A model generated the notes under the pieces. That model was not told where the DNA came from. It was given only the letters and a program-made list of their open reading frames with translations, and made no database searches. A stretch of 64,000 nt of DNA. It comes from Vishniacozyma victoriae. Its lineage: Eukaryota; Basidiomycota; Tremellomycetes; Tremellales; Bulleribasidiaceae. Below are positions 34,528-46,135 of the stretch, piece by piece (position 1 is the stretch's first letter; the number at the start of each line of letters is the position of its first letter). The stretch lies in assembly GCA_017654735.1 (NCBI GenBank), contig JADPYG010000088.1:2790001-2854000 (forward strand). The letters are read 5' to 3'. The translations under genes and the position numbers were made by a program.

Positions 34528-36055
34528 TTAGCAGACACTAGAGACGTCAATCTCATTAGACCCTTCCATCCGCTCAGCAACCCCCTTCTCAGTGACCACA
34601 CAACCTATAATCAGCATCTCCCCCAATCTTCAATAAAGAGTACTCACTAATAAGTTCCGCAGGAGTAACGTCGAAACTAGGATTATAAACCCCTTGCCAG
34701 ACTTCATCACCTGATCCAACTCCTTCGGGGGTTATTCGGACAGTATCGAGGTTCCCTGTTTCGATATTTCGTCCTCGGACCATTGTAGCTTCTACTGCTG
34801 GTCTATGTTCTATGTGGATCCTGGACGTCAGATGAAAATCGTGGCAGGATGGTAGAGAAAGCTTACTCGGCACCTGTTGATAGGGATAGATCGACGGTAG
34901 TTACTGGTGCTACGACCATGAAGGGGACGTTATGTCGCTGAGCTAGGACTGCGGCTTGATATGTCCCGATCTGCACGTCAGTCAGGTCCTACTACTCTGT
35001 GAGTTGGACGGACCTTGTTGGCGGTATCTCCGTTCCTGACGATTCGGTCAGCACCGACAATGACACCGTCAATGTCGTTATGCTGCATCAAAGAGCCGAG
35101 CATGGTGTCGCCTATCTATCAGCGTTTGGACATGATGGGAAAGATGACTTACAGATCATGGTAGCTGGAATCTGCAAAGTCGTCAATTCCAACGAGGTCA
35201 GACGAGAGCCTGATTGTCAGCCAGGGAATCAGCAGGCGGGCAATGAGTTACGTACCCTGGTGATAAGGTGTAGTCTGAGCGTAGAATGCCCTATCCAGAT
35301 GATCCGCCTCGTAAAGCGCAGTAATAACCCCGATAGCAGTTCCGTACCCCTTCCCAATCAGCCTCTCGTCAGATCTTTCCGAGGAAACTTACAGAAGTAG
35401 CCAAAGAACCAGTATTACAAACGGTAATAACCTTCAATCCCTTCTTCCCACCTCCTCTCTTTTGCCATAACCACTCAGCGCCCCTCTTTCCCATTTCCAT
35501 GCACCTAGCCAAATCCTCTCCATGGACGGCTTTACATGTTTCTCGGATTTTCTCTTTCAACTCGTCTCCTGAAGTCTGAGATCTCTCGCCCTCAGATAAG
35601 ATTTGTCGTAGGCGGTTCAAGGCTTCAGAGAGGTTGACTGCTGTTGGTCGAGATGATTGGAGGTGGTCTAGGATTGGGTTTAAGTGAGTTGATAGTTCAG
35701 AAGCGGAATTGAACGATTTGGTAGCGAGGTGGGTTCGTAGACTGAGAGCTGCGAGGGATGCGATGGCAGGGGCACCTCGGATCTGATATCAGCTCTGCCC
35801 CTACGATCCTTGACCCGGCAACCGACAGACAACGCACCTTCATAGACTTGATGGCATCGTATGCCTCATCAGGCGTCTCGACAGGGATCCACTTGACCTC
35901 GTGGCTGTATTGTAAGGGTCGTAAATGATGGGTAGGGGCAGAACCTACGGGAGCAGCAGCTGATCAACAATCTCGACCTTATCCGACGAATCAAGTCGGA
36001 TAGAAGTCATCATATCAGGCAGAGGTTTCTTTCCAGAGGGAGCTTGATCGACCAT
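34528..36055 (-). CDS. MRI1: methylthioribose-1-phosphate isomerase
   Basis: Nine exons in phase (36055-35949, 35904-35838, 35782-35393, 35349-35256, 35209-35153, 35111-35014, 34970-34867, 34820-34648, 34604-34528) give 388 residues, the usual length. The enzyme converts 5-methylthioribose-1-phosphate to methylthioribulose-1-phosphate in the cytosolic methionine salvage pathway. Family motifs are in order: [70 protein letters not shown] with the catalytic cysteine, and [20 protein letters not shown] with the catalytic aspartate. [17 protein letters not shown] sequence (here [13 protein letters not shown]) closes the fold. It is related to eIF2B alpha/beta/delta but has the isomerase-specific residues. 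Confidence 0.95.
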
Positions 36056-36501
36056 TGTAGTGCGTTTGCAGATATATGAGCGAGGGAAAAGTATAAATCG
36101 ATGAAATATCAAGAACGTTCTGAACTTTTTGGGTGGTGGTGCCTGTTTGCCCATTTGTCGTCATTCCTGTCAACAAGCTACAGTCTGCAATTAATGATAT
36201 GGAGCACGCGTGCATGGGTATATATGACAGTGTCCAGTCCAGATAGCCGAATTGATACAGATGACGCCGTAGCTGTCGAACTCCTCACATCCACCACCAT
36301 AATCCTCCTCCGCGAAACATCCTCATGATTCCCCTCTCACTGCCGTCTCTCGTCAAACTCTATGGTAGGCCGTAACCAAATGTATGAAAATCGTTAATGC
36401 GTCCTCAAACTCCTCCTACATCCATCGTACATCTCCTTTGCTCTCCAAGCCATCAATCTCTCTTCCTTCCAGCCTGTATGCTGGCGACCAGCCTGGCGTG
36501 T
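36056..36501. promoter_or_regulatory. promoter region of MRI1 and 3' region of ROT1
   Basis: The 446 bp lie between two minus-strand genes. They contain no supported coding frame. The MRI1 promoter is expected on the side next to 36055. Confidence 0.45.
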
Positions 36502-37515
36502 TTATAGCAGACTGAGACCGAAAGAAGCGACACCGACGACTGCAACACCAATAGCACCGGCTGCGAGTGTATCGTGGCCGAGTGACAATCTGGATGGAGC
36601 TCCTGACCGCTTGAAGACGTTGAGTTCCTGGACGAAAGATCGTTTACGGGTTTGTATCGTCTGACCGGATGCCTGTTTGTCAGTGAGACGATCGAGCAAG
36701 AGGTATGAAGGGACTCACGTTGACACCAGTCAAAACCTGAGTGGGGAGCATGTTGGGTGGACGGGCGATGAGATCCATCTGAGGACGTCAGCAATTGATC
36801 ATTGAATATAAAGGTCAACTCACGTATGGTAGCTTGGCACCATCGAATCGGTTCAACCTCAACTGGTAGTTTCCAGTGGTGTAGTCGATAATGATTCCCC
36901 AATCGGCGTATAGTGTGAACTGATCATAGTAGGTGATGACATTTGTGACTGCAGCACAAGGGTTCTGAACCTGGATACGACCGTCTCCAGGGAAAGGTGA
37001 GAGCGAGATGGAACCGTTGTTGTTTAGACGGTATGTACCGTGGTGCCACCAGATGATTGCTTGGATACAGGATGGGTTGGATGCGTTGGATTCGTATCGG
37101 TATGCGGCTTCCTCAAAGAATCCCTCGTCTGTGCTGCGACGTTAGCTTTGTAAATACGTGCGAGTTTGTGTTGTGACTTACAAAGAGATGGACATTCCGG
37201 TGTTTGTTGGGTACTCGAACTTCATCTCTGCCGGTGTACAGAAGGACTGGAAGTCAGCATAGGTTTAGGACGTTCATGAAGTGGAAGAATAAAGGGACGG
37301 TCCGAGCTGAGACACACGTCCAAGCTCGCCTTCCCCTCCCGATAAACATGCCACCGCAGTCAGAAGAATAAACTCACTCCTCCTGTCGACACTGCCGAGT
37401 TTGATGACCATGTTCCTTCTAAGCTAGTAACATTGTTGGTCTCTGTGAGGTCTCCCTGCGCTATGACCGATGTGGAAAGGAGAGCCGAGATCGCGATTGA
37501 TACGAGTGTCAACAT
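36502..37515 (-). CDS. ROT1: Rot1, ER chaperone for cell-wall glucan synthesis
   Basis: Five exons in phase (37515-37378, 37246-37182, 37133-36824, 36778-36719, 36672-36502) give 247 residues. A signal peptide (LTLVSIAISALLSTSVIAQG) is followed by the Rot1 fold: LEGTWSSNSAVSTGG, FCTPAEMKFEYP, SISFTDEGFFEEAAYRYESN, NPSCIQAIIWWHHGTYRLNN, GDGRIQVQNPC, and FDGAKLPYMDLIARPPNMLP, which is the most conserved part of the family. A C-terminal hydrophobic segment (AAGAIGVAVVGVASFGLSLL) fits a tail anchor or membrane helix. In yeast, Rot1 is essential and assists folding of proteins for beta-1,6-glucan synthesis and O-mannosylation. The first intron, 131 nt, is longer than most here. Confidence 0.93.
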
Positions 37516-38106
37516 GGTGTGAAGTTGTTGTTGAGATCGAGTGGGGTGGGGTGTATGTATGCTTGTATATTCTTTGCACTGGAATCGGTTACAGGCAGGG
37601 CTGAACTAGGAGGATGGGGATGGATGGTCGCGTTGATTGATGATTGTGATGATCAAATGAATGCCTTTTGGTTTCTTTCAGGGTTGAAGGGGTGGCGGTT
37701 GTGAATTCGCGCTAGTAGTACTGATTCAGATACTGATTTGTTTCAGATCTGTTTGGTGTAGTAAGGTTCCTTTGTATGAGAGGGGGAGGGTGTATGGATG
37801 GAGTGGTAGTTGTATTGTTGGTTGTATTGAAAGAGTGACGATAAGTTGAGTATAAGGTGTAGTGTATAGTATAGTATAATAGTTGAGGTACAGGGGTAAT
37901 GGCAGAGGAAAGAGCAAGGGACAAAGAAGTGCACAGCAACAGAAATCAACCTAAGCTTGGCGCGACAAATAAGAAAACGGGATCAATTTAATCAAACAGT
38001 CACCGAGTGTGGCACTTTTACGCGTAAGAGTAGACTAAGTAGGGGATTCGCGTTTATCATGTTGGACATACATGCTATGATTACAAAGGCAACTCAGCAC
38101 TCATAC
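37516..38106. promoter_or_regulatory. promoter region of ROT1
   Basis: The 591 bp separate the ROT1 start from the stop of the GPI-type glycoprotein gene. A T/A-rich low-complexity stretch at about 37790-37890 is notable. No gene is supported. Confidence 0.45.
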
Positions 38107-40220
38107 TCACATTAAAGACCATCCACCACCAATCAAGCCAATGATCAATCCACCGACGATCTTACCCATTCCATCCATTCCGAACGCCTCTCCACGCCAT
38201 GACTCAGCACCCGATTCAGTTCCATTCCCAGTCCCATTTCCAGTCCCGTTCGCAGCTCCCGCAGTGTTGTTACCTGCTCCAGCTACTCCACTCCCGTTTA
38301 CCGCTTTGGAGGCAGAGGGAGCAGCAACACTCATCCCACTGAATGGAGCGCTGGTAGCTCCTGTTTTCCCAGCTCCAGCTCCTGTACCAGTAGCGGTACC
38401 AGTCCCAGTGGCCTTGGCTCCTCCACCGGCTTGAGTCCAGATTGTGAAACAACATTGATCGCCTTTTGTGACCGTCTTCTCAACTCCTCCTTCTGACTTC
38501 TCACCACCACCCTCTGACTTCTCACCACCTTCCTCTGAGGACGATGTACCATCCTCCCCTCCGTCGCCCTCACTCTCACCTCCGGCATCAGCCTCTCCCC
38601 CACCGTTACTCTTCGCCTGCCTCTTTTGAACAAGCGCGTCTCCACCGGGTTTAGGAGCAGTGGTAGGTGACCCAGCAATTGCCGAAGCACCACCAGCAAG
38701 ACTTCCACCCGTTTGTAATTGACTCATCCCAACTTCGGTGGTTCCGGATAAAGCAGGCGTCGCGGCTCCAGTAGATGATGGTTTCGCAGATGCCGGACCA
38801 GAGGAAGCAGCACCCGAGCTGGGAGCTCCAGATGAGGCTGCCCCAGCTCCTGCACCTGCGCACGGTACACAAGTTTCGACAGGAAGCCATTCTTCCGAAC
38901 TAGACGCTGAGGCTGAGCCGGATGGACCGCTGGAACCGGAAGATCCATGGGCGCTAGAGTTTCCAGATTCGTGTGCGCCAGCCGATTTGTGCTCCGTGCC
39001 AGTAGGTGCCGGTCCGCCAGCTGCTCCTCCGCCGTTACAGTTGACCGATGGAGCTACGAGTGGTGGATAAGTACCTTGGCCCTGGATATCAGCTGTCATC
39101 ACAGGCTCAGTAAGTCGCTTACAACTGTGTATGACTTGCCGTCGAAGACTCCTGGTACATTCCCATCTTCTCCTTCGCAATCCTGGAATTCGTTCGGCCA
39201 ACCCACGCCGTTATTTGTGAGGAAGTAACATCCTTCAGTGTCATATTGGGTAGGGCAGTATCTGGCATCAGCACATCGTATGGCGATGGGGCAGTGGACT
39301 TACTGAGGATCACCCGTACAAGCTCTGACGCAGAAAGTGTCGAAACCAATCAGGGTCTGGTCAATCAGGACTGACTTTTTTTGACAAAGAAGGGACTCAC
39401 GACCCAATTCGAAGCAGGTGATTTATCTGCACCAAGTAGTAATTGGGCACCCGAGGGTGTGTGTACCGAAGAGTCAAATTGACCACCTTTATCTCCAGCA
39501 GCAATATTGATTTTCGTAAAGTCCCCACTATCTAATCAGCTCTCCATCCTCTTATTCATGTGATGACTTACTAGCCAGATACCTGAACGTAATTTGGAGT
39601 CTTCACATATGTAACTCCAGAAAGTGTCCCTTCAGGGATAGTCTTACTTCCATGATCCTACCAATCAGCGATGATCAGATGAAAGGAGGTATAAAACGTA
39701 CCTTTGTACACCACGAGACGACATTATCGCCAACGCTATTGATAGGGGTATTTGCCTCGGATGGACCATAGACGCAAAAGTCTTCATGGCTGGCTAGGTA
39801 GAGTGCGTTATTCCCTCCTCCGCCATCGTGGGATCCACCCTTTTCATTAGATACTTCAGATATTGAGAAAGGAGGACATACCGCCGGTGGTCCATCACTA
39901 CCTGCACTAACTCCATCCCCTGGAGCGGCATCCCCTTCATCCCCTTTATCAGATTGAGTAGAAGATGAAGCTTCAGGCCCCGCAGAATTTCCGTCATCAC
40001 CTCCTGATTCTGCAGTATCGGCGTCATCTCCGCCGGCTGCAGACTCGTCAGCACCGCTGTCCGACGGAAGGGCAGCAGGTTCAGCTCGACGATCTAAGCT
40101 GTGTTTATGATGATCTTGAACAACTCGGCCTCGGAGGGTGTATTGCGCGTAAGTCGTTGAGGAGAGTAGGAGGATGAGGAGGAGGGGAGTGGCGGTCCAT
40201 CTGGACGTAGGCGAGACCAT
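38107..40220 (-). CDS. GPI-type cell-surface glycoprotein, macrophage-activating-glycoprotein-like
   Basis: Six exons in phase (40220-39702, 39657-39572, 39527-39401, 39356-39304, 39261-39123, 39081-38107) give 632 residues. A signal peptide (TATPLLLILLLSSTTYAQ) precedes an acidic low-complexity part and then a cysteine-containing domain: HEDFCVYGPSEANTPI, VVSWCTK, TPNYVQVSGYGDFTKINIAA, LIGFDTFCVRACTGDPQYCP and YDTEGCYFLTNNG. This is the pattern of the basidiomycete family annotated as macrophage activating glycoprotein. About 300 Ser/Thr/Ala/Gly-rich residues, likely O-glycosylated, with QCCFTIWTQAGG inside, lead to a hydrophobic C-terminus (GKIVGGLIIGLIGGGWSL) typical of GPI attachment signals. 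The gtgagt at the stop codon could be an alternative donor giving a different tail. Confidence 0.82.
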
Positions 40221-40682
40221 TGCTGAGCGGCTCAGATCGGTAGGCACTGGCGCAGTATGTTGTCTGACTGGTTGACTGGTTGGCGTAGAATTGAATGACT
40301 TTGTCGATTTGGTAAAGAAAGTAAGCGAGCTGAGTAATAGTAAACGTATAAGAGATAGATGGGGCGAGTCGATGAAAGAGCAATGATGTACCCACTCCAA
40401 AACGCTTATCGATCCTAAAACCCCCAATCTGACACATCCTTTCCATTCAGCTCCAAGGGCATCCAAGGAGGTAGTAGACAAAGGATGTACATGATCGTCA
40501 TTTTGAAAGGAAGGTCTATAAGTATATGTAGATAGGCGGCTGATTAGGATCAAAAGATTGGAAAGTGGGAGGATCAGTATAATTGATTAGGCATTAAATG
40601 AGGCATGATCAAAGAGTCAGCTGCAATCCCGAATCCTTGATTGACTCGACTCCATTCAAGAACAAAGGACAAAGAAAGACGA
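40221..40682. promoter_or_regulatory. promoter region of the GPI-type glycoprotein gene
   Basis: The 462 bp are open in frame upstream of the chosen start, but this part lacks signal-peptide character, so it is taken as leader and promoter. No separate gene is supported. Confidence 0.4.
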
Positions 40683-43600
40683 TCACCTAAACAAATTCCC
40701 AAGTACTCCCATCCCCGTAGTCCCTCTTCCCTGTCCTTGGCCCTGTCTCTGTCCTTGGGCATATGTATCTTGCCTACCCCTCACCCGAGTGTTCTTACGC
40801 GGTAATCGATCTTTCCATTTCCTCTGACCTCTCCTCCCCTGAGCTTGAGCTTGTACCTGCCTCCGAGTCCTGTCATCCCTTTCATTCCTCCTCTCCATCT
40901 TCTGCCGACGTTTTACATCTCGATCACTCTGGAATGGGTCGTTTCCATATAGATTTTGGCGAGGTCGATTCGTTTGATAATGATCCTCCCCGAATTGATT
41001 TCTCCGACCTTGTAATCTTTTCCCATTCCCAGGTCCTTGGAGGGTGGATAACCAATTCATCATTCCCTCCTGTCTTCCTCCACCTAATTGCGCATCTCCC
41101 CGATTCCGAGGTCTAGTCTCTTCATTGATAGGTCCATCATACTGCCTTCTACGCCCGAATATCGGTTGGGTGAGATTATAATTCTTTCGATCTCTAACAT
41201 CCATGTTTACAGCAGAACCATCTCCAGGAGGTCGCTTGCCAGGTGTGACATTTCGCATCCATCTCCCTATCCTATCGCTTCCTCGTTGTCGGCCGTAATT
41301 TTGGTTCTGGTTCTGGTTTTGGGTTTGAGCGTAATCATCATGTTGTTCGTATTGTCCTTGGGCGTTCCGTTGGACTCGATATCCGTTGCCATTTCTTTGA
41401 TTACCCGCATTATTGAAGTTTCCGTTTAACATACGTTTCCAGATAGATTGTCGATTCCCATCTTGACCGTTATTTTGATTACCGAATGAGCAAGGATTTC
41501 GACTTGGACCCTCTCCTTGTCCTTGTCCTTGACCGTATCCATTTAGGTTGTGATCATGATATTGATGTTGCTGGTCATGGTCTTGCCATCCTTGATTCTG
41601 GTTATGATTTTGGTTTTGACTCTGGAGGTGTTGTTGTTGACCGAGAGAAAGGTTGGAATAAGGATTTATCCCATTCTGTATTCCCATTCCCATCTGACTC
41701 CTCCCCTGTCCTTGTCCTTGTCCTTGAGCTTGAGCTTGCCCATATCCCTGCTGTCCCATCCCCATCGGCATCCCCATTCCCAATCCCATCCCCATCCCAA
41801 CATTAGGTAAGCTCATCATCCCCAGATCAGGCGAATGTCTCGCTGAAGGAGGTTCAAAGCTTTCAGCAGATTGAGCCAAGTGAGGGGCATATCGCGGTGG
41901 GATCTGCATTTGCATTTGCTGCTGCTGAGCCAAATGGGGCATGGAAGCCCAAGGTTGAGGTTGAGGGTAAGGAAATGGACGTCCTGGACCTGTACCTGGA
42001 CCTGGGACTTGTGGGAAACCATTCATCCCAAGCTGGGGATATGGTGGTCGAGTGGCTTGAGCGTAGAATGGATCATGATATACTTGAGCCTGTGGTTGTT
42101 CTGGTGAACGAGGAGGTGATGTGGTAATGGAAGGAAAAGGCGAGGGTCGCTTTACTTCCTTTTCATGATGTTTCTCCCTGTTCCGGAACTGATGGCGGGT
42201 AGGAGGCGATTTAGGCGGTAAAGGCGGAGGAGCATCGGAATCAGTAAGTGTATTTGATCGAGTAGCTCTATCCCTCACCCAAGCGAGAGATACTCGTAGT
42301 CGACCACGAGTCCCGTTTGGAACTTCGAATGAGACCCTATCGTCGTGTGCTACCCGTGAAGACATTCCTCGGGGAAGGGCATGGCGATCAAGTGGTAAGG
42401 GGTTTGGTGCTGGAGGAATGAGGATGAAATCTGGCGAGGTGGGCGATATGAACGTCTCGTGCGGAACAAGAGGTGGAGTGGGTTCGACAGGACATTTGGG
42501 TTTCCGAGGTGTACTCTGACGAACGACCGGTGGTGGCGTCTCCACCACTTCATTTTCAGCCTTGGGCTCATATCGTACCACCTCCCCCTGCTTCTTCTCT
42601 GTTACATCCGCCAAAACAGCCTCTCCACCTTTCTTACCCTTCTTCCCCTTGTTTCCCGTAACTTCCTCATCAGTAACCTCAGTCCTCCTAGTCCCAACAC
42701 TTGATTTACTTTCGGGTAAAGGATAAGTAGCAGGTTCAAATCGAGTCTTGAGATCCGTCATACTAGGATCTCTACTTCTCCTACCCAGTGTAAGCGGAGC
42801 AGGAGCGAGGAGGTTCTCGGCTGAGCTTCCTGGTGTGAGGGCTGGTCGGCGGAGGGCGGACAACTGGCGGTGAGGTGCTGGACGGAGTTCGGCGTTGATT
42901 ACTGGACCTAGGTCTAGGCCTAAGGCTGATGGTTTGGATATGGGGGCGGTGATTGGGGTAGGTTGGGCTTTTTTGGTATTGGCTGGAACTGTTGTTGAAC
43001 GGCCGAGTGCTGGTGCAGAACCCAGTGATCTGGGTACATCCTGCACGTTGGCGGTCGAAGGTCGTGATTTTGCTTGAGTCGACTTTGCTTTTGGTACCGA
43101 ATCTACTTTTTCGGCAATGACAACAGGTGTACGAGACTACATATCAGCTAATGCCGACAATCAAAGATGGAAGCTTACAGGTTTGCCTCCTACGGTCTTA
43201 GTACTCCCCAACTGCCTCACGTCATTGCCAAGCTGTTTATCCCCATCTTTCGGCGACCCTTTCCCCAATAAACTAGCAAGTCGAGTAATAGTCACCCCAC
43301 TACTAAACGAACTAACGCTTTTTGCCCCTTTAAGCGTTGGTCCAGGAGTTTGAAGATGTTTGTCCCGTTGTACTTGTGATAACATGTCGATAGGTAAAGT
43401 CAAGGCTGATTCGAGATATGCTTCCCGTATAGCGTAGGGGGACATTACCCTCGCCTTGGTATTGTCTTTACCATTATCGGATTCGGGCGAGGTGACGAAG
43501 ATTGTACCGGGTGTGATTCGGTCTTTTGGTGGAGTTGGCGGTTTGGCAAGTGCGGGCGTAGGAGCGGGTTTGGTGCTTTTGCTATGATGGAGCATTGGTC

Positions 43601-44159
43601 TCTTAGGAGCTGTGGTGGGTGGAATGGATTTGTCGCATTTATCTGAAGCTGATCCATTCGCTGGTAGGACAGCATCACGACGTATACTCGATCGTCGATA
43701 TGGCAATTCCGAGACATCAAATTCCTCCCTCAATCGACTCGGTTTCCTCTGTACCCCCTTAGCTTCCTTGGCTCTAGTCGCACTCATCGCCTTCCTCACA
43801 TCCACCTTTTCCCGCGGTCCATTCCCACCTCTAGCATCTTTAACAGTAGTAGGTACTGTTCCCAAATCCGAAACATCTTCAGTGATTCCAGTACCAGTAT
43901 CACTCCAGCTTGCCGACCCTAGTCCCATGGAAGGATCATGGATCATCCCTGATCCTCCTATCCGAGGTCGGTTTAGGGTATTGTAGATAGCCCAATCCTG
44001 GATCCTGTTGTACTTGTTTCGATGAGCTGATAGGGAGGAAGGTGAAGGAGAATAGGCATCGTAAGAAATGTCCGTCTCGCCCCTGCTTGGGAGATGGCGA
44101 GGTGGGGGCAAGATCGTATTATGTTGATGAGGTGGTGGAGGGGGCTGGCGGTGATTCAT
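40683..44159 (-). CDS. large disordered Gln/Asn/Pro-rich protein, function unknown
   Basis: Two exons, 44159-43179 and 43136-40683, are joined across a 42-nt intron and give 1144 residues. I recognise no catalytic domain. The N-terminus is Pro/His-rich (MNHRQPPPPPHQHNTILPPP). A better conserved-looking stretch follows around residues 235-320 (PYAIREAYLESALTLPIDML and SVSSFSSGVTITRLASLLGK). The C-terminal half is dominated by Gln, Asn, Gly and Met (GMGLGMGMPMGMGQQGYG; QNQNHNQNQ) and ends in basic clusters (KRRQKMERRNERDD; RRGQRKWKDRLPRKN). Prion-like composition with Arg/Gly-rich tails is typical of RNA-binding or condensate-forming proteins, but that is only an inference. Antisense frames over the repeats are shadows. 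Confidence 0.75.
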
Positions 44160-44760
44160 GATGTTTGGGCCAGTAGCTGGGTAGAGACATCGGTAAGTAG
44201 TGGCCGCCTGGGGAATTGAAAAGACTCACGGAAGTTTTGTACGTGACTGTGTGATTTACTTAGTACGTGGTATCGCGTCAGCTAGTGTCTGTATTCGCCG
44301 ATTTCTGCGAGTATGCTGCGGACACAATAGGGAGGTCGGAAGCTCGGAGGGCGAGGGGAAGACAAGAAGTCTACTCGTAAGGGGGGAAAGAAGTTAGGAT
44401 CGTGTGGACCTCGTGTTCTTGTGTGATGTGGAATGAGATATTTTGAGTTGGGTGGATTTCAGTGTGATTGGTAGTGGTAGTGATAAGTGAAAGATGAGAG
44501 AGACATGACCATACGCATGACATCTCACATGACGGGGTAAGAGAGAGGTCCTATTGAATGTCAAACATGTCGAAAACAATAGACGGTGTAGTAGACTTAC
44601 TGTACTGCTTTTTGTGATTGGGGGCATCCTTTGGATTTTAAGACACACACACACACACGCGTCTGACCCTTTTGTCATCCAATTTGAGCATCTTTTGTCC
44701 TCCTCCATCGCTCAAGTCTTTCAACGACCTTGATGATGTCGATGGTAGAATAGAGATACA
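44160..44760. promoter_or_regulatory. promoter region of the disordered-protein gene
   Basis: The 601 bp contain a run of acacacacacacacacg at about 44643-44660 and short frames only. They hold the promoter of the minus-strand gene starting at 44159 and the 3' end of the RCC1-type gene. Confidence 0.4.
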
Positions 44761-45978
44761 TCACTCGACCCAGACCCATGTCGAAGCGCATCCTCCCCAT
44801 ATTCCCTTAATCTGCCCATTGACATGTACTCTTGTCAATTCCCCGCGATCCACCAAATCCCCCGTACCAAGGTTCCCATGCTCATTCCACCCTCCTACCC
44901 ATAATCCCACTTCTCCATTACGTTTCAGTAAACACAATAAATGTTCTGAACCAGCTACTATCTTCTCCACCTTCCATCCTTCTGGGATCTCTATAGGAGC
45001 TCTTCCATCGCTTATATGGAGTAATTGGGAGTAGATGTTTGATCCTTGAGATAGTATCCGATCGGATGAGGTTGTGAAATATGATCCGCCCCATGATGCT
45101 GCTATTCCCTTTATATCGTTCAATTGAGAAGTTGTGGTGATTTGTCCCTTTTGGTTTGATCCCCATCCAAATACCCTCTGATTCGAAGTGAGGATAAGTG
45201 AATGTGAGGCACCGAGTGAGATATCGAGTATACGTTCCCCGACCTCGAGTGGAAGCTCGAGAGTGGTAGGCGGATAGGTCGTAGGTCGAGCCACACCTTT
45301 TCCTTTTCCTTTCCTCCCGCTGTCTTCCATTCCGCCTAGGGTCGATATGTCGAATTCCCCCCTTCGCCCAGCTCCCCAGCCTATCACCCTCTGCCTCTCC
45401 CCATTAACGACAACCATGACATGTCTCTGTCCGCAGGCCAGATGTTCCACCTTTTCCCCCGCTCTCAAGCCAAGCTCGACTTGCCGCGGAGGTGATGCGG
45501 TGGTAACCGGTGCTATCTTTGATGTTGACGGGTCGGTATATCCAAGTTCATTAAAATCATTACTTCCGCACGCTACCACCATAACCCCTACTCCCTCTCC
45601 ACTCCCTTGATCAGAGGACGTTCGGCGGTAGACTACAAAACTAGTCGTCCAAGTCGCACCGATTTTAATAGGTTCCCAATCCCCTTCAACCCCCATTTCT
45701 CCTACTAGATCCAATTTCCTCCATGTGTCCAGGACCTGTTTATCCTCCTCATCTCTCAGAGCACATTGTCGACCGAGCTGTCCGACTGTATTGGTTCCGA
45801 TTCCGTAGAGGGTGTTTCGAGAGTCGTTTCGGATTAGGAGGAGAGTATGTGCCGAGACGGATACCAGGTCTAGTATCTCTCCTGCTGGTGTCGAGGTGGT
45901 TGGCGCAAGGACACTGACGTCCTCATTGTGACCCAGGGCTAGGTGTGAGAACGAGTTGGATCCGCACGAGAGCAACAT
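44761..45978 (-). CDS. ATS1: RCC1-repeat protein, Ats1/Kti13-like
   Basis: A single exon of 405 residues. At least five RCC1-type blades are visible: LLSCGSNSFSHLALG at the very start, LYGIGTNTVGQLG, VVACGSNDFNELGY, VIGWGAGRRGEF, VFGWGSNQKGQI and WVGGWNEHGNLGTGD. The chain starts directly on a blade and ends WGGCASTWVW, as in yeast Ats1/Kti13, which closes the propeller. Kti13 partners Kti11/Dph3 in electron transfer for diphthamide formation and Elongator-dependent tRNA wobble-uridine modification. The protein is somewhat longer than the yeast one (333 residues) because of loops such as the Lys/Gly-rich insert GRKGKGKGVA. RCC1 itself is less likely, since a nuclear localisation tail and the usual seven longer blades are absent. 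Confidence 0.75.
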   Translation of the reverse strand: MLLSCGSNSFSHLALGHNEDVSVLAPTTSTPAGEILDLVSVSAHTLLLIRNDSRNTLYGIGTNTVGQLGRQCALRDEEDKQVLDTWRKLDLVGEMGVEGDWEPIKIGATWTTSFVVYRRTSSDQGSGEGVGVMVVACGSNDFNELGYTDPSTSKIAPVTTASPPRQVELGLRAGEKVEHLACGQRHVMVVVNGERQRVIGWGAGRRGEFDISTLGGMEDSGRKGKGKGVARPTTYPPTTLELPLEVGERILDISLGASHSLILTSNQRVFGWGSNQKGQITTTSQLNDIKGIAASWGGSYFTTSSDRILSQGSNIYSQLLHISDGRAPIEIPEGWKVEKIVAGSEHLLCLLKRNGEVGLWVGGWNEHGNLGTGDLVDRGELTRVHVNGQIKGIWGGCASTWVWVE

Positions 45979-46135
45979 GGTTGCATAATAGACATCATAG
46001 ATCGGTCGCCAACATTATCTTGAAACGTATTGATACAGGCACACCGGCACAACTCCGCCGAGATTGACGTGACATTGCAACTGCAGTTGCGGATACATGC
46101 CACTGCTGATGATACTAAACTGATGTATTGCTATA

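Noticed and set aside
38141..38434. 97-codon plus-strand frame rich in Pro and Ala
   Set aside because: Antisense of the Gly/Ala/Thr-rich tail of the GPI-type glycoprotein.
44643..44660. (ac)n microsatellite
   Set aside because: Simple slippage repeat in a promoter; too short and common to be a finding.
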